DNA of 64,000 nt from Treponema sp. (GCA_017651065.1 JAGCDP010000022.1:27133-91132); one strand, 5' to 3'; counted from the stretch's first letter, positions 33,965-45,624 are shown. Made by a program: numbers and translations. Notes: a model not told the origin generated them from the sequence alone.

Positions 33965-34037
33965 GCCCATGTAGCTCAGTTGGTAGAGCACCACATCGGT
34001 AATGTGGAGGTCTGCAGTTCGATTCTGCACATGGGCT
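33965..34037 (+). tRNA. tRNA-Thr (GGT)
   Basis: The acceptor GCCCATG pairs with CATGGGC, the anticodon stem is CCACA/TGTGG, and the loop TCGGTAA gives GGT. Position 33 is C instead of the near-universal T. The T-arm TGCAG/CTGCA is complete. CCA is not encoded. First gene of the large operon. Confidence 0.92.
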
Positions 34038-34076
34038 TTAGAAAACATTTTTAGTGATTTTATTTAGGAGTTATAT

Positions 34077-34253
34077 ATGGCTAGCAAGAAAAAGGGTTCA
34101 GTAGAAATCATTGCTTTGCAGTGTTCAGAATGCAAGAGAAAGAATTATACTACTTACAAGAACCGCAAGAACATTACAGGCAAGCTTGAAAAGAACAAGT
34201 ATTGTCCATGGTGCAAGAAGAGTGTTCTTCACAAAGAAACAAAGGCAAAATAA
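34077..34253 (+). CDS. rpmG: Ribosomal protein L33
   Basis: A 58-residue 50S protein: MASKKKGSVEIIALQCSECK, with the zinc-binding CxxC pairs (CSEC and CPWC) and the NYTTYKNRKN segment of L33. TAGGAG lies six bases before the ATG. Lies between tRNA-Thr and tRNA-Trp, the common rpmG-secE-nusG arrangement. Retains both CxxC motifs, the zinc-binding form. Confidence 0.95.
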   Translation: MASKKKGSVEIIALQCSECKRKNYTTYKNRKNITGKLEKNKYCPWCKKSVLHKETKAK

Positions 34254-34302
34254 TTTTGATATTTTTCCGGGGCTGGCAATTGCCGCTCTGGTATAAATAT
34301 AT

Positions 34303-34375
34303 AGGGCAGTAGTTCAGTTGGTAGAGCAGCGGTCTCCAAAACCGCCTGTCGTGGGTTCAAGTCCTGCCTGCCCTG
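34303..34375 (+). tRNA. tRNA-Trp (CCA)
   Basis: The acceptor AGGGCAG pairs with CTGCCCT, the anticodon stem is GCGGT/ACCGC, and the loop CTCCAAA gives CCA. The T-loop is TTCAAGT and the discriminator G. CCA end not encoded. 20 bases before secE. Confidence 0.95.
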
Positions 34376-34394
34376 ATAAAAAGGAAAAATAAAG

Positions 34395-34577
34395 ATGGCA
34401 AAAATTTTTCAGTTTTTTAAAGAAAGCAGAGCAGAATTAAAGAAGGTTGTATGGCCAACAAAGGCTGATGTGCTTTCATCAATTAAAGTTGTAATCATTT
34501 CTACAATCGTTGTTGCAATTCTTCTTGGATTGCTTGATTTGGGATTCTCTGAGTTATTCCGCTTGATTTTAAGATAG
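34395..34577 (+). CDS. secE: Preprotein translocase subunit SecE
   Basis: A 60-residue single-span SecE: an amphipathic start FFKESRAELKKVVWPTKADV with the conserved KKVxWP motif, then one transmembrane helix (about 31-48). It clamps SecY in the translocon. AAGGA precedes the ATG. Confidence 0.95.
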   Translation: MAKIFQFFKESRAELKKVVWPTKADVLSSIKVVIISTIVVAILLGLLDLGFSELFRLILR

Positions 34578-34601
34578 GATTTTTAGGTAGGACGGAAACA
34601 G

Positions 34602-35159
34602 ATGTCTAGATGCTGGTATATTCTTCATACTTACACAGGATATGAGGGAAAAATCGAACGTTCAATTCGCTCTCTCTTGGAAAAACAGGAAATCAGTTCT
34701 GATGTAGTTCTTGATGTTCGTGTTCCTGTAGAAGAAGTTGTAGAAATCAAAGACGGTAAGAAAAAGACCCGCAATAACAAATTCCTTCCAGGTTATATTA
34801 TGCTCGAAATGGATCTTCCAGAAATCGGTTGGAAAGATACATGTGCAAAACTTTACAAAATTCAGGGTGTTACAGGCTTTGTAGGAAACGTAAGCCGCAA
34901 TAACCGCCCTTTCCCTATTACTCCGGATGAGGCAAAAAACCTGCTTCAGAAATCAGGAGTTATTAAAGGCGAAAAACCTGTTATTCGCCAGTCATTCAAC
35001 GTTGGTGATGTTGTTAAAATCAATGACGGTGCATTTGCATCATTTACAGGTACAATTAAAGAGATTAATCTCGAAAAGGAAAAACTGAGCGTAGAAGTTC
35101 AGATTTTCGGACGTCCTACTCCGGTAGAAGTTACATTCTTACAGGTAGAAAAGGCGTAA
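34602..35159 (+). CDS. nusG: Transcription termination/antitermination protein NusG
   Basis: The 185-residue protein has the NGN domain (CWYILHTYTGYEGKIERSIR, then FLPGYIMLEM) and a C-terminal KOW domain (GDVVKINDGAFASFTGTIKE). It binds RNA polymerase and links it to Rho or ribosomes. Confidence 0.96.
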   Translation: MSRCWYILHTYTGYEGKIERSIRSLLEKQEISSDVVLDVRVPVEEVVEIKDGKKKTRNNKFLPGYIMLEMDLPEIGWKDTCAKLYKIQGVTGFVGNVSRNNRPFPITPDEAKNLLQKSGVIKGEKPVIRQSFNVGDVVKINDGAFASFTGTIKEINLEKEKLSVEVQIFGRPTPVEVTFLQVEKA

Positions 35160-35309
35160 GTTCTTTTACAAGGCAAAATCAGGGGTTTGCATCCCAAATG
35201 CAAATCATATAAATCCTGTTTTTGGGAGAGGTGCAGGTCCGTTGGACATAGGCATCTCGTTAGTAAGTAGTCTATATGGCGCTTACACACCAATATTGGG
35301 AGAAAGAAA
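35160..35309 (+). promoter_or_regulatory. Structured leader of rplK
   Basis: Folds into several hairpins: TTTGCAT/ATGCAAA around CCCAA (about 35187-35205), and GAGGTGC (35228-35234) with GCATCTC (35252-35258) enclosing GTCC/GGAC. The element just before rplK is where L1 commonly binds to repress the L11-L1 unit, so an L1 operator is possible but not shown. GCTTACACACC (35281-35291) also occurs in the rplJ-rplL gap. GGGAGA at 35298-35303 is the ribosome binding site. Confidence 0.45.
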
Positions 35310-35741
35310 ATGGCTACAAAAAAGGTTTCGGCTATTATCAAGTTGCAGTGTCCTGCAGGAGCGGCTACACCAGCTCCTCCAATTGGTCCGGCACTTGGTC
35401 CTCACGGAGTTTCCGCACCTAAGTTTGTTCAGGAATTCAACGACAGAACAAAGACAATGGAACGCGGACTCATCATTCCTGTTGTAATCACAGTTTACCA
35501 GGATAAAACTTACACATTCATTCTCAAGACTCCTCCTGCAGCTGTTCTTATTAAGAAGGCTTGCAAAATCGAAAAGGGTTCTGGAAATCCTCTTCGTGAC
35601 AAGGTTGCTACATTGTCTAAGGCAGATCTTGAAGAAATCGCAAAAACAAAGATGCCAGATATCAATGCAAACGATATTGAAGCAGCAAAGAAAATCATTG
35701 CCGGTACTGCACGCAGTATGGGCGTAGAGGTGGAGCAGTAA
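35310..35741 (+). CDS. rplK: Ribosomal protein L11
   Basis: 143 residues with [20 protein letters not shown] near the start and the C-terminal 23S rRNA-binding part ([15 protein letters not shown]). Forms the GTPase-associated centre with L10 and L7/L12. One base separates its stop from the rplA start. Confidence 0.97.
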   Translation: MATKKVSAIIKLQCPAGAATPAPPIGPALGPHGVSAPKFVQEFNDRTKTMERGLIIPVVITVYQDKTYTFILKTPPAAVLIKKACKIEKGSGNPLRDKVATLSKADLEEIAKTKMPDINANDIEAAKKIIAGTARSMGVEVEQ

Positions 35742-35742
35742 T

Positions 35743-36423
35743 ATGAAACATGGAAAGAAATATAACGCAGCTGCTGCAAAGTATGATCTTTCAAAGAAAT
35801 ATGATGTAGCTTCAGCTTGTAAAATGGTTCAGGACATGAAATTTGCTAACTTCGACGAAACTGTAGAAGCACACATTTCTGTTCGTCTTGAAAAAAATGC
35901 TACTGTTCGTGATACATTGGTATTCCCTAATCAGTTCCGTGGCGAAAAGAAAGTTCTTGTTTTCTGTAAGGAAGACAAAGTTAAGGAAGCATTGGATGCT
36001 GGTGCCGCTTTTGCCGGTTCAGACGAATACATCGAAAAAGTAAAGGGCGGCTGGCTCGACTTTGACGTTTGTGTTGCTACTCCAGATATGATGAAGGATG
36101 TAGGTCGTCTTGGTATGGTACTCGGACGCAAAGGTTTGATGCCTAACCCTAAGACTGGAACTGTAACTCCTAACGTAGGTGAAGCAGTTGCAGAACTTAA
36201 GAAGGGTCGTACAGAATACCGCGCAGACAAAACTGGTATCGTTCACATTGCTGTAGGAAAGTGTTCAATGGATGCAGACAAAATCGTTGCTAACATTTCT
36301 ACACTTCTTTCAGAAGTAAGCAAGAAAAAGCCTGTTGGTGCAGCTGCTGGATTTATCCGCTCTGTATCAATCAGTTCATCTATGGGCCCAGGTGTTTGGG
36401 TTGATTATAAGGAAGGCGAATAA
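35743..36423 (+). CDS. rplA: Ribosomal protein L1
   Basis: 226 residues with the L1 signature (LGRLGMVLGRKGLMPNPKTG region) and the two-domain layout. Stalk protein that also can repress its own message. The stop overlaps the rplJ start by one base (TAATG). Confidence 0.97.
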   Translation: MKHGKKYNAAAAKYDLSKKYDVASACKMVQDMKFANFDETVEAHISVRLEKNATVRDTLVFPNQFRGEKKVLVFCKEDKVKEALDAGAAFAGSDEYIEKVKGGWLDFDVCVATPDMMKDVGRLGMVLGRKGLMPNPKTGTVTPNVGEAVAELKKGRTEYRADKTGIVHIAVGKCSMDADKIVANISTLLSEVSKKKPVGAAAGFIRSVSISSSMGPGVWVDYKEGE

Positions 36424-36926
36424 TGGCAGTAAGAGCAAAGAAAATTCAGCCTGCTAAAGCTCAGGCTATTGAAGACGCAAAAAAGACATTTGCTGATTAC
36501 AGCGACTTCATTTTCGCTGACTATCGCGGTCTTACAGTAGAGCAGATTACTGCTCTTAGAGATAAGCTTCGTGAAAAGAATGCAGTTCTTAAGGTTGTAA
36601 AGAACAACTTTGCACGCATTGCATTCGAAGATATGAAGGTAGAAAACGTTGCCGACTATCTTAAGGGTCCTACTGTTGTAGCTATGGCAAAAGAGGATTC
36701 AAACGAAGTTGCAAAGGTTCTTTTTGACTTTGCAAAAGATACACCAGCACTCAGTGTTAAGGGTGCAAGCATTGCCAACGAAATCTATGATGCAGCTAAG
36801 ATTGAAGCTTACTCAAAGGTACCTGGCAAGAACCAGCTTATTGCTATGCTTATGTCTGCAATGAACGGCCCAGTTCAGAAGCTCGCCGCTACATTGAAGG
36901 CTTACGCAGATTCAAAAGCTGAATAA
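36423..36926 (+). CDS. rplJ: Ribosomal protein L10
   Basis: 167 residues: FADYRGLTVEQITALRDKLR and LKVVKNNFARIAF are typical of L10. It anchors the L7/L12 dimers. Directly coupled to rplA. A 149-base structured gap separates it from rplL. Confidence 0.96.
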   Translation: MAVRAKKIQPAKAQAIEDAKKTFADYSDFIFADYRGLTVEQITALRDKLREKNAVLKVVKNNFARIAFEDMKVENVADYLKGPTVVAMAKEDSNEVAKVLFDFAKDTPALSVKGASIANEIYDAAKIEAYSKVPGKNQLIAMLMSAMNGPVQKLAATLKAYADSKAE

Positions 36927-37075
36927 GTAACTTTGGTCCGCATTGCGGGCTTACACACCTTCAGGCTTCATAGCTGTCGACTGTCGGTGTGAAAAGGGCA
37001 GAAAGCCTCAGTTGAGGAAGACCTGCCGCCACCTTGGTGGAAAATATAAATAATTAATTGAGTGGAGAAGACAAT
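36927..37075 (+). promoter_or_regulatory. Structured region between rplJ and rplL
   Basis: Contains several stems: CCGC/GCGG (around 36938-36948), CACACC/GGTGTG (36954-36959 with 36986-36991), a GCCTC/GAGG-type stem near 37004-37016, and CCACC/GGTGG (around 37028-37040). No T-tract follows, so it is not a simple terminator. It shares GGTCCG and GCTTACACACC with the rplK leader. It may help make the several-fold excess of L7/L12 over L10, by processing or by extra translation. GGAGA at 37064-37068 is the rplL ribosome binding site. Confidence 0.5.
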
Positions 37076-37459
37076 ATGGCAGCTCTCACAAATGATCAGA
37101 TTCTTGATGCAATCGCATCTATGTCAGTTCTTGAAGTTTCAGAACTCGTAAAGGCAATGGAAGAAAAATTCGGTGTTACAGCAGCAGTAGCAGTAGCAGC
37201 AGGTCCTGCAGCAGCAGGAGGAGCCGCAGCTGGTGGCGATGAACAGACAGAATTCACAGTAACTCTCGAATCATTCGACGCAGCAAAGAAGATTCCAGTA
37301 ATCAAGGCTGTACGCGAAATCACAGGTCTCGGACTTGGTGAAGCTAAGGCTCTCGTTGAAGGCGCACCTAAGACTCTTAAGGAAGGCGTAAACAAGACTG
37401 AAGCTGACGACATGATCAAGAAGATTGAAGAAGCTGGTGGTAAAGCTAGCAAGAAATAA
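37076..37459 (+). CDS. rplL: Ribosomal protein L7/L12
   Basis: 127 residues with the N-terminal dimerisation region, an Ala/Gly-rich hinge ([16 protein letters not shown]) and the conserved C-terminal domain ([20 protein letters not shown]). Binds translation factors. ATG 37076 is used; the frame opens at TTG 37058 but the ribosome binding site lies between the two. Confidence 0.97.
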   Translation: MAALTNDQILDAIASMSVLEVSELVKAMEEKFGVTAAVAVAAGPAAAGGAAAGGDEQTEFTVTLESFDAAKKIPVIKAVREITGLGLGEAKALVEGAPKTLKEGVNKTEADDMIKKIEEAGGKASKK

Positions 37460-37492
37460 TTGATTTCTGCCACGTGCAGAGTCATTTTAATT

Positions 37493-37524
37493 AAGGGGAT
37501 GCCCGTTTTATGCGGGTATCCCTT
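37493..37524 (+). terminator. Attenuator hairpin between rplL and rpoB
   Basis: AAGGGGATGCCCG (37493-37505) pairs with CGGGTATCCCTTT (37513-37525) apart from one wobble and one bulge. The following bases (ACGCATTTTT) give only a weak T-tract, so partial termination is likely. A similar attenuator separates these genes in other bacteria and lowers rpoB expression. Confidence 0.55.
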
Positions 37525-37622
37525 TACGCATTTTTATGTAAAAAATCGGCTGCTTCTGTGCTGTGCAGAGTTTCTTGCATGTAGCAGAAATCCGGCTGAA
37601 CCTATAAAAAGAGGGGTAACTG

Positions 37623-40600
37623 ATGTTCGCAAAAACCCGAACAATCAACCGTCAGTACATCGGTAAGAACATTAAGGACTTCATGGAAGTTCCTAATCTT
37701 ATCGCCATCCAGACGTCATCTTACGAAGATTTTCTTCAGGCTGACAAAACCAAAAAACATGAAGAATTGTTGAACCAGGGACTTCAGGAAGTATTTAAAT
37801 CTACTTTCCCTATTGAAAGTCCAAATGGCGACATGGCTCTGGAGTATGATTTTTATGAGTTGGACTGGGACAACATCAAATTCTCAGAAATTCAATGTAA
37901 ACAGAAGGGACTCACTTATTCTGTTCCTCTCAAAGCACGAATCAGCTTGAATTTCCTCCAGACAGGTGCCATTCTTCAGAAAGACATCTACATGGGCGAC
38001 ATTCCGCTTATGACAGACCGTGGTACATTCGTTATCAATGGTGCTGAACGTGTTGTTGTTTCACAGATTCACCGTTCTCCTGGCGTAATTTTCTGCCACG
38101 ACAAGGGTGTTTACTCAAGCCGTATTATTCCATACCGCGGTTCATGGCTTGAATTTGAAATTGACCAGAAAAAAGAGCTTATTTTTGCAAAGATTGACCG
38201 CAAAAAGAAGATTCTTGGTACAATCTTCCTCAGAGCTCTTGGATATAGTACCCGCGAAGAAATCATCCGTTGTTTCTATGACACAGAAACAATCAAGGTA
38301 AAGACAGACGCTGCCGGAAAAGAGTCACTCGTAGACAAGGTTCTTGCAGATGCTATCATTATCAAAGATGAAAACGGAGAAGACAAGCGCCTCTTCAATG
38401 CAGGTACAAGACTTCATCCTCATGATGTTGATGACCTTGTTGCAAACAAGATTGATAAAATCAGTGTAATCCGCTTTGACTCTACAAACGGCAGTGATCA
38501 GAAGAATACATCACTCAATTCACAGATGATTATCAACTGTTTTGACCGTGAGGAAATCAAATACGTAAAAGAAGGCTCTCTCGACAATGAACCAACTAAG
38601 GAAGATTGTCTTGCAGCCGTTTACGCTATTTTGCAGCCGGGCGAACCAATGACTGTAGAACAGGCCGAAAAAGATTTGAACTCTTTGTTCTTCTCTGAAC
38701 GCCGCTACGATCTTGGACGTGTTGGTCGCTATAAGCTCAACAAAAAGTTTGATTATTCAGACGATGTAAAAGACTTTACTCTCATTAAGGACGATATCAT
38801 CAACACAATGAAGTACCTCATTAAGGTATACATTGGCGATGAACAGGTAGATGATATTGACCACCTTGGAAACCGCCGTATCCGTTCTGTAGGCGAGTTG
38901 ATGACTATTCAGCTCAAGTCTGCGTTTGCAAGAATGGAACGCATTGCCAAGGAACGCATGAGCCTTAAAGAAACAGATACAATGAAGCCACAGGATTTGA
39001 TTTCTATCAAACCTATCGTTGCTTCTATCAAAGAATTCTTTGGTTCATCACAGCTTTCACAGTTCATGGATCAGGTAAACCCTCTTGCAGAACTTACCCA
39101 CAAACGCCGTTTGAACGCTCTTGGACCTGGTGGTCTTTCACGCGATCGTGCCGGCTTTGAAGTTCGTGACGTTCACTATTCACACTACGGACGCATGTGT
39201 CCTATTGAAACTCCTGAAGGTCCGAACATTGGTCTTATTGTTTCTCTTGCAATGTTTACACGCATCAATGACTACGGATTCCTTGAAGCTCCATTCCGCA
39301 AGGTAGAAGACGGAAAGGTAACAGACAAGGTTGACTGGCTTTCTGCTATGGACGAAGACAAGTACTACGTAGGTCAGTTGGTAGAAGGTATTAAGGAAGA
39401 CGGTTCTTTCCCAACAGAAACTATTCCTTGCCGCCGCCACGGTGACTATACACAGCGTTCTCCAAAGGACGTTCAGTACATCGACGTTTGTCCACGCCAG
39501 ATTATTTCTGTTTCTGCTTCTCTTATTCCGTTCCTTGAACACGACGACGCTAACCGTGCCCTCATGGGTTGTAACATGCAGCGCCAGGCCGTTCCACTTT
39601 TGTTCCCTGAGCCACCACATGTTGGTACAGGTATGGAAAAGAAGTGTGCTTACGACTCAGGTGTACTTGTTAAAGCTAAACGCGCCGGTGAAGTTATTTA
39701 TGTTTCAAGTGACTGCGTAAAGGTTAAAGTTAATAAGTCAGACGAAATTGACGAATATACACTTCTTAAATATCAGAGAACAAACCAGGATACCTGTTAT
39801 CATCAGCGCCCAACTGTAGCTGTTGGCGAAAAGGTAAAAGCTGGTGCAGTTCTTGCAGATGGTCCTGCTACCTTCAACGGTGAGCTTGCTCTTGGACGCA
39901 ACATTCTTGTAGGATTCGTTCCTTGGAATGGTTACAACTATGAGGATGCTGTACTTATTTCTCAGCGTGTTGTTCGCGAAGATATGTACACTTCTATTCA
40001 TATTAAAGAGTACTCTATCGAAATCCGCGAAACAAAACTTGGACCAGAAAAGATTACCCGCGATATTCCAAATACAGCCGAAAAAGCTCTTGCTAACCTT
40101 GATAACGACGGTATTATCCGCATTGGTTCTAAGGTTCGCTCTGGTGATATTCTTGTTGGTAAGGTTACCCCTAAATCAGAAACAGAAACAACTCCGGAAT
40201 TCAAGCTTTTGAACTCAATCTTTGGTGAAAAGGCCAAGGAAGTTCGCGATTCTTCTCTCCATGTTCCACACGGTGTAGAAGGTATTGTAATCGATATCCA
40301 GCAGCTCAGCCGCCTTAATGGTGATGACCTGAACCCTGGTGTAGATAAGGTTGTAAAGGTTCTTATTGCCAACAAACGTAAGCTTTGCGAAGGTGATAAG
40401 ATGGCCGGACGCCACGGAAACAAGGGTGTTGTTTCACGCATCCTTCCTGTTGAAGATATGCCGTTCCTCGAAGACGGTACTCCACTCGATGTTTGTTTGA
40501 ACCCTCTTGGTGTACCTTCCCGAATGAACATTGGTCAGATTCTTGAATCAGAACTTGGTATTGCAGGTAAGTACTTGAATCAGTTCTTCGAGTCTCCTGT

Positions 40601-41159
40601 ATTCCAGTCTCCTTCTCAGAAGATGATTGCCGATAAGCTTGAAGAAGCAGGACTTCCTCGCAGCTGTAAGCAGATTGTTCATGATGGACGCACTGGTGAA
40701 CCATTCGTAAACCCAATTTTCGTTGGTGTTATTTACTATATGAAGCTTCATCACCTTGTTGATGATAAAATGCACGCTCGTTCTACAGGTCCTTACTCGC
40801 TTGTTACACAGCAGCCTCTTGGTGGTAAGGCACAGTTTGGTGGTCAGCGTCTTGGAGAAATGGAAGTATGGGCACTCGAAGCATACGGTGCTGCTAATAC
40901 CCTCCAGGAAATGATGACAATCAAGTCTGATGATATGAACGGTCGTTCAAAGATTTACGAATCTATCGTAAAGGGTGACCCTTCATCACCAATTGGTATT
41001 CCTGAATCATTCAACGTACTTGTACAGGAACTTCGTGGTCTTGCTCTTGACTTTACTATCTATGATGCTAAAGGAAAGCAGATTGCCCTTACAGAACGTG
41101 ACCAGGAATTAATCGAAAAGAATGCTTCCGGTTTTGACAAGGAGGATGCAAATGCGTGA
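37623..41159 (+). CDS. rpoB: RNA polymerase beta subunit
   Basis: 1178 residues, full length. The rifampicin pocket reads [14 protein letters not shown] followed by [14 protein letters not shown]. Codon 498 (39114-39116) is Asn where E. coli has Ser531, the change linked with natural rifampicin resistance of spirochaetes. Other core motifs such as [13 protein letters not shown] and KGVVSRILP are intact. Its end overlaps the rpoC start by eight bases. Confidence 0.98.
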   Translation: MFAKTRTINRQYIGKNIKDFMEVPNLIAIQTSSYEDFLQADKTKKHEELLNQGLQEVFKSTFPIESPNGDMALEYDFYELDWDNIKFSEIQCKQKGLTYSVPLKARISLNFLQTGAILQKDIYMGDIPLMTDRGTFVINGAERVVVSQIHRSPGVIFCHDKGVYSSRIIPYRGSWLEFEIDQKKELIFAKIDRKKKILGTIFLRALGYSTREEIIRCFYDTETIKVKTDAAGKESLVDKVLADAIIIKDENGEDKRLFNAGTRLHPHDVDDLVANKIDKISVIRFDSTNGSDQKNTSLNSQMIINCFDREEIKYVKEGSLDNEPTKEDCLAAVYAILQPGEPMTVEQAEKDLNSLFFSERRYDLGRVGRYKLNKKFDYSDDVKDFTLIKDDIINTMKYLIKVYIGDEQVDDIDHLGNRRIRSVGELMTIQLKSAFARMERIAKERMSLKETDTMKPQDLISIKPIVASIKEFFGSSQLSQFMDQVNPLAELTHKRRLNALGPGGLSRDRAGFEVRDVHYSHYGRMCPIETPEGPNIGLIVSLAMFTRINDYGFLEAPFRKVEDGKVTDKVDWLSAMDEDKYYVGQLVEGIKEDGSFPTETIPCRRHGDYTQRSPKDVQYIDVCPRQIISVSASLIPFLEHDDANRALMGCNMQRQAVPLLFPEPPHVGTGMEKKCAYDSGVLVKAKRAGEVIYVSSDCVKVKVNKSDEIDEYTLLKYQRTNQDTCYHQRPTVAVGEKVKAGAVLADGPATFNGELALGRNILVGFVPWNGYNYEDAVLISQRVVREDMYTSIHIKEYSIEIRETKLGPEKITRDIPNTAEKALANLDNDGIIRIGSKVRSGDILVGKVTPKSETETTPEFKLLNSIFGEKAKEVRDSSLHVPHGVEGIVIDIQQLSRLNGDDLNPGVDKVVKVLIANKRKLCEGDKMAGRHGNKGVVSRILPVEDMPFLEDGTPLDVCLNPLGVPSRMNIGQILESELGIAGKYLNQFFESPVFQSPSQKMIADKLEEAGLPRSCKQIVHDGRTGEPFVNPIFVGVIYYMKLHHLVDDKMHARSTGPYSLVTQQPLGGKAQFGGQRLGEMEVWALEAYGAANTLQEMMTIKSDDMNGRSKIYESIVKGDPSSPIGIPESFNVLVQELRGLALDFTIYDAKGKQIALTERDQELIEKNASGFDKEDANA

Positions 41160-44100
41160 TGTACAGGATTTTGACAGCTTAAAGATTAAACTGGCTTCTC
41201 CAGAGACTATCAGATCATGGTCTTATGGTGAGGTTAAAAAGCCTGAAACTATAAACTACAGAACTCTCCGCCCAGAGAAAGACGGTTTGTTCTGTGAAAG
41301 AATCTTTGGTACAACTAAAGAGTGGGAATGCTACTGCGGTAAGTTCAAGTCTATCCGTTATAAGGGTGTAATTTGTGACCGCTGTGGTGTAGAAGTTACT
41401 CACTTTAAAGTTCGCCGTGAAAGAACCGGACACATTGAGCTTGCAGCACCGGTAAGCCACATCTGGTATTACCGTTCAGTTCCAAGCCGTATGGGTCTTT
41501 TGCTTGACCTTCAGGTTGCAGCACTCCGTTCAGTTTTGTACTACGAAAAGTACATCGTTATTGATCCGGGTGATACAGACCTTAAAGAAAAGCAGCTTTT
41601 GACAGAAGAAGAATATCAGACAGCCTTCGACCATTATGGTAATGCCTTTGTTGCAGACATGGGTGCCGAAGCTATTAAGACAATGCTTGAACGCCTTGAT
41701 CTTGATGAACTTGCTTCTGAACTTCGTCTTAAGATGATCGAAAAGGGTGCTAAGTCTGACAAGAGACTTCTTCGCCGTATTGAAATTGTAGAAAACTTCC
41801 GCGCTTCAGGAAACAAAGTTTCATGGATGATTCTGGATATAATTCCGGTTATTCCTCCTGAGCTTCGTCCTATGGTTCAGCTTGATGGTGGACGTTTTGC
41901 TACATCTGACCTCAACGATTTGTACCGCCGCGTTATCAACCGCAACAACCGTCTTAAGAGATTGCAGCAGCTTTCGGCTCCGGACATCATTATCCGTAAC
42001 GAAAAGCGCATGCTGCAGGAAGCAGTTGATGCCCTCTTTGATAACACAAAGCGCAAGCGTGCAGTTAAGGGTGCTTCTAACCGCCCACTAAAGTCTATTT
42101 CTGACCTTCTCAAAGGTAAGCAGGGACGTTTCCGTTTGAACTTGCTTGGTAAACGTGTTGACTACTCTGGACGTTCTGTAATTGTAGTTGGACCTGAACT
42201 TAAGCTCTGGCAGTGTGGTCTTCCTACAAAAATGGCTTTGGAATTGTTCAAGCCGTTCCTTATGAAAAAACTCGTCGACAAAGACGTAGTATTCAATATT
42301 AAAAAGGCAAAGATGCTTGTAGAAAGCGAATCTCCAGAAGTATTCGCAATCCTTGATGAAGTTGTAAAAGAGCACCCTGTTATGCTTAACCGTGCGCCTA
42401 CACTCCACCGTCTTGGTATCCAGGCATTTGAACCAGTCCTTGTAGAAGGAAAGGCTCTTAAGCTTCACCCGCTCGCATGTAAAGCTTTCAACGCCGACTT
42501 CGATGGTGACCAGATGGCTATCCACGTACCTTTAACACAGGCTGCACAGATGGAATGCTGGACTTTGATGCTTTCTGCCCGCAACCTTCTTGACCCTGCT
42601 AACGGTAATACAATCGTTGCACCTTCTCAGGACATGGTACTTGGTATTTACTACATGACTGCTATCAAGCCAAACGCAAAGGGAACAGGAAAACGTTTCT
42701 CTACTCCTGATGAAGTACGCATGGCAGCAGAACTTGGTAATATTGAATGGCAGGCACTTATTAAGGTTCCTGCTCCTAAGGATTCTTTCAACAGTGCAGC
42801 TCTTAAGGTTAAGGGTGACAGCGCTTTTGTAAGTGGAACTCAGGACTTTAAGGCAGGTGATTTGATCGAGACTTCTGCTGGTCGTCTTGCATTCAATGAA
42901 GCAATGCCGGAAGGTATTGATTTTGTTAACCGCCAGATGTACGACAAGTCTTTGAAAAAGATGATCGAACATGTATATCACACAAAGGGTTCATGGCTTA
43001 CAATCCAGATGCATGATGCAATTAAGGATGTTGGTTATAAGAACGCTACCTTCTACGGTGCAACACTTTGTATGGATGATATCCTTGTTCCGGCAGAAAA
43101 GACAAAGATGGTTGAAGAAGCAAACAAGAAAGTAGAAAAGATTGTTTACGACTACAGCCATGGACGTACAACTGCAGACGAACGTTACAACTCTGTATGT
43201 AACATCTGGGCTCGTACAAACGACGAACTCACAAAGATAATGATGGATAACCTTGCAAAAGACAAGGACGGCTTCAATACAATCTACATGATGGCTACTT
43301 CTGGTGCCCGAGGTTCTCGAGGTCAGATTTCTCAGCTTGCCGCAATGCGTGGTTTGATGACTAAGCCTAATGGTGAAATTATTGAGCTTCCTATTAAGTC
43401 AAACTTCTATGAAGGACTTTCGGTTATCGAATACTTTATTTCTACAAACGCTTCACGTAAGGGTCTTTCGGATACTGCTCTTAAGACAGCCGATGCCGGT
43501 TACATGACACGTCGTCTTGTTGATGTTGCTCAGGATGTAGTAATCAACGAAGAAGACTGTTCTACAATCAACGGTATTGACTATGCAGCAATTAAGGAAG
43601 GCGATGATATCAAAGTTCCATTGCACGAAAGAATTGTAGGACACTTTACAATTGAACGCGTTGTTCATCCAATTACAGGCGAACTCATCTGCGATGTAAA
43701 CGAATACATTGATGATGACATGGCTAAGAAGATTGAAGAAGCCGGTGTAGAAAAGGTTAAGCTCCGCACTGTACTTACCTGTGAAGCTAAGCACGGTATT
43801 TGTGTTAAGTGTTACGGTAAGAACCTTGCACGCAATAAGATTGTAGAAATTGGTGAAGCAGTTGGTATTATTGCTGCTCAGTCAATCGGTCAGCCAGGTA
43901 CACAGCTTACACTTCGTACCTTCCACTCTGGTGGTACTGCCGAAATGTCTACAGAAGATAACAACATCGTTCTTAAGTTCAATGCAATCTTGAAGGATGT
44001 TCAGGGAACTCACGTAGAAACAAACCGTGGTAAAACATGGTTGTTCACACGTAAGGGTTACATGACAGTTATCCGCATTCTTGATGAAGTTGATATCAGC

Positions 44101-45468
44101 AAGGACGATGAACTTTTAGTAGAAGACGGAATGAGTGTAGAACGCGGAAAACCAATTCTTTCTCACAAAGGCAAGGAAGTTACATCAACTGTTCAGGGTA
44201 AAGTTGTTATCATTGGCAAGAAGATGTACCTTACAAGCAAAGAACAGAAGATTGAAATTGCAAACGGTTCTAAGCTCAATGTTAAGGCCGGCGATATTAT
44301 TAAGAAGGGTGAACCAATTGGTGAATTTGAACAGTTCATTGATCCAATTATTGCCGAAAGCGACGGATACATTCACTTTGAAGATATCATCGTAGGTTCA
44401 ACTCTTGATGAACGTGTAGACATGGATACTGGTGCTACAGAACGTGTTATTACAGATCTTCACCTTGATGTTAAACAGCCTCGTATTCTTATTACAGATG
44501 AAGCTGGTAACGAAAGAGGTACATACTATCTTCCAGCCGGAGCTACTCTGCTTGTAGACGATAAGAAGAAGATTGCAGCCGGTGTTATGCTTGCTAAGAT
44601 TCCTAAGGAAGCTGTTAAGTCACAGGATATTACTGGTGGTCTTCCTCGTGTATCTGAATTGTTCGAAGCACGTAAGCCAAAGAATCCTTGTGTACTTGCA
44701 CAGATTTCTGGTACCGTTAAGTTTGCCGGTATTACAAAAGGTAAGCGTGTAATTACAATCGAAGACGAATACAACAAGAAGTTTACACACTATGTACCAA
44801 TGACCAAGCGTATGATTGTGCGTGATGGCGATAAGGTAGAAGCAGGTGAACAGCTTTGCGCAGGTTCTCCAAATCCACAGGATGTTCTTGCAATCCTTGG
44901 TGAAAACGCTTTGCAGAATTACTTGATGGACGAAATCCAGGCCGTATACCGTGCTCAGGGTGTAGACATCAACGACAAGCATATTGGTATTATCGTACGC
45001 CAGATGCTCCGCAAGGTCGAAATTGTTGCCGTAGGTGATACACGCTTCATCTTTGGTCAGCAGGTTGATAAGTACAAGTTCCACGAAGAAAATAACCGTG
45101 TAATCGCTGAAGGTGGACAGCCGGCAATCGGTCGTCCAATGTTCCAGGGTATTACAAAGGCTTCGTTGAACGTAGACTCATTCATTTCTGCTGCATCCTT
45201 CCAGGAAACAACACGCGTTCTTACAAATGCCGCAATTTCCGGAGCAACAGATGGCCTCCACGGTATTAAGGAAAACGTTGCAATTGGTCACATGATTCCA
45301 GCCGGTACAGGTATCAAGAATTACAAGGATATCAAGCTCTTTGACGAATCTGCCACAGACTTGGATGTTCAGATGAACGAGATTCTTGAACGCCGCCGCC
45401 TCGAAGAAGAAGCCGAAGCCGCAAATGCCGCTGAAGAGCCTTCTTTTGAACACGAAGACAGCGACTAG
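41152..45468 (+). CDS. rpoC: RNA polymerase beta' subunit
   Basis: 1438 residues. The N-terminal zinc ribbon ([20 protein letters not shown]), the catalytic [15 protein letters not shown] (about 450), the trigger-loop region and the second zinc site ([13 protein letters not shown]) are all present. ATG 41152 ([11 protein letters not shown]) is chosen: GGAGG lies six bases before it, whereas the frame opens at 41122 inside rpoB. Confidence 0.98.
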   Translation: MRDVQDFDSLKIKLASPETIRSWSYGEVKKPETINYRTLRPEKDGLFCERIFGTTKEWECYCGKFKSIRYKGVICDRCGVEVTHFKVRRERTGHIELAAPVSHIWYYRSVPSRMGLLLDLQVAALRSVLYYEKYIVIDPGDTDLKEKQLLTEEEYQTAFDHYGNAFVADMGAEAIKTMLERLDLDELASELRLKMIEKGAKSDKRLLRRIEIVENFRASGNKVSWMILDIIPVIPPELRPMVQLDGGRFATSDLNDLYRRVINRNNRLKRLQQLSAPDIIIRNEKRMLQEAVDALFDNTKRKRAVKGASNRPLKSISDLLKGKQGRFRLNLLGKRVDYSGRSVIVVGPELKLWQCGLPTKMALELFKPFLMKKLVDKDVVFNIKKAKMLVESESPEVFAILDEVVKEHPVMLNRAPTLHRLGIQAFEPVLVEGKALKLHPLACKAFNADFDGDQMAIHVPLTQAAQMECWTLMLSARNLLDPANGNTIVAPSQDMVLGIYYMTAIKPNAKGTGKRFSTPDEVRMAAELGNIEWQALIKVPAPKDSFNSAALKVKGDSAFVSGTQDFKAGDLIETSAGRLAFNEAMPEGIDFVNRQMYDKSLKKMIEHVYHTKGSWLTIQMHDAIKDVGYKNATFYGATLCMDDILVPAEKTKMVEEANKKVEKIVYDYSHGRTTADERYNSVCNIWARTNDELTKIMMDNLAKDKDGFNTIYMMATSGARGSRGQISQLAAMRGLMTKPNGEIIELPIKSNFYEGLSVIEYFISTNASRKGLSDTALKTADAGYMTRRLVDVAQDVVINEEDCSTINGIDYAAIKEGDDIKVPLHERIVGHFTIERVVHPITGELICDVNEYIDDDMAKKIEEAGVEKVKLRTVLTCEAKHGICVKCYGKNLARNKIVEIGEAVGIIAAQSIGQPGTQLTLRTFHSGGTAEMSTEDNNIVLKFNAILKDVQGTHVETNRGKTWLFTRKGYMTVIRILDEVDISKDDELLVEDGMSVERGKPILSHKGKEVTSTVQGKVVIIGKKMYLTSKEQKIEIANGSKLNVKAGDIIKKGEPIGEFEQFIDPIIAESDGYIHFEDIIVGSTLDERVDMDTGATERVITDLHLDVKQPRILITDEAGNERGTYYLPAGATLLVDDKKKIAAGVMLAKIPKEAVKSQDITGGLPRVSELFEARKPKNPCVLAQISGTVKFAGITKGKRVITIEDEYNKKFTHYVPMTKRMIVRDGDKVEAGEQLCAGSPNPQDVLAILGENALQNYLMDEIQAVYRAQGVDINDKHIGIIVRQMLRKVEIVAVGDTRFIFGQQVDKYKFHEENNRVIAEGGQPAIGRPMFQGITKASLNVDSFISAASFQETTRVLTNAAISGATDGLHGIKENVAIGHMIPAGTGIKNYKDIKLFDESATDLDVQMNEILERRRLEEEAEAANAAEEPSFEHEDSD

Positions 45469-45487
45469 GACGTCATAAAAAATTGTC

Positions 45488-45520
45488 ATTCCCGGGCTTG
45501 TGCCCGGGAATCGTTTTTTT
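45488..45520 (+). terminator. Rho-independent terminator after rpoC
   Basis: Perfect 10-bp stem ATTCCCGGGC/GCCCGGGAAT (45488-45497 with 45502-45511), four-base loop, then CG and seven T. It has the same build as the dispersed hairpin at 11082-11104, so a repeat appears to serve as terminator. Confidence 0.93.
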
Positions 45521-45563
45521 AACCATAGATTGCCACGTTCGCAATCCACATTTCAGAATAAAT

Positions 45564-45592
45564 TTTACAATAACTATTTCTCATAGTATAAT
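45564..45592 (+). promoter_or_regulatory. Promoter of the repeat lipoprotein
   Basis: TTTACA (45564-45569), a 17-bp spacer and TATAAT (45587-45592). CCGGAGAAG follows as ribosome binding site before ATG 45625. Confidence 0.75.
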
Positions 45593-45624
45593 TAAATATT
45601 ATTAATTTCCCGGAGAAGTATATT

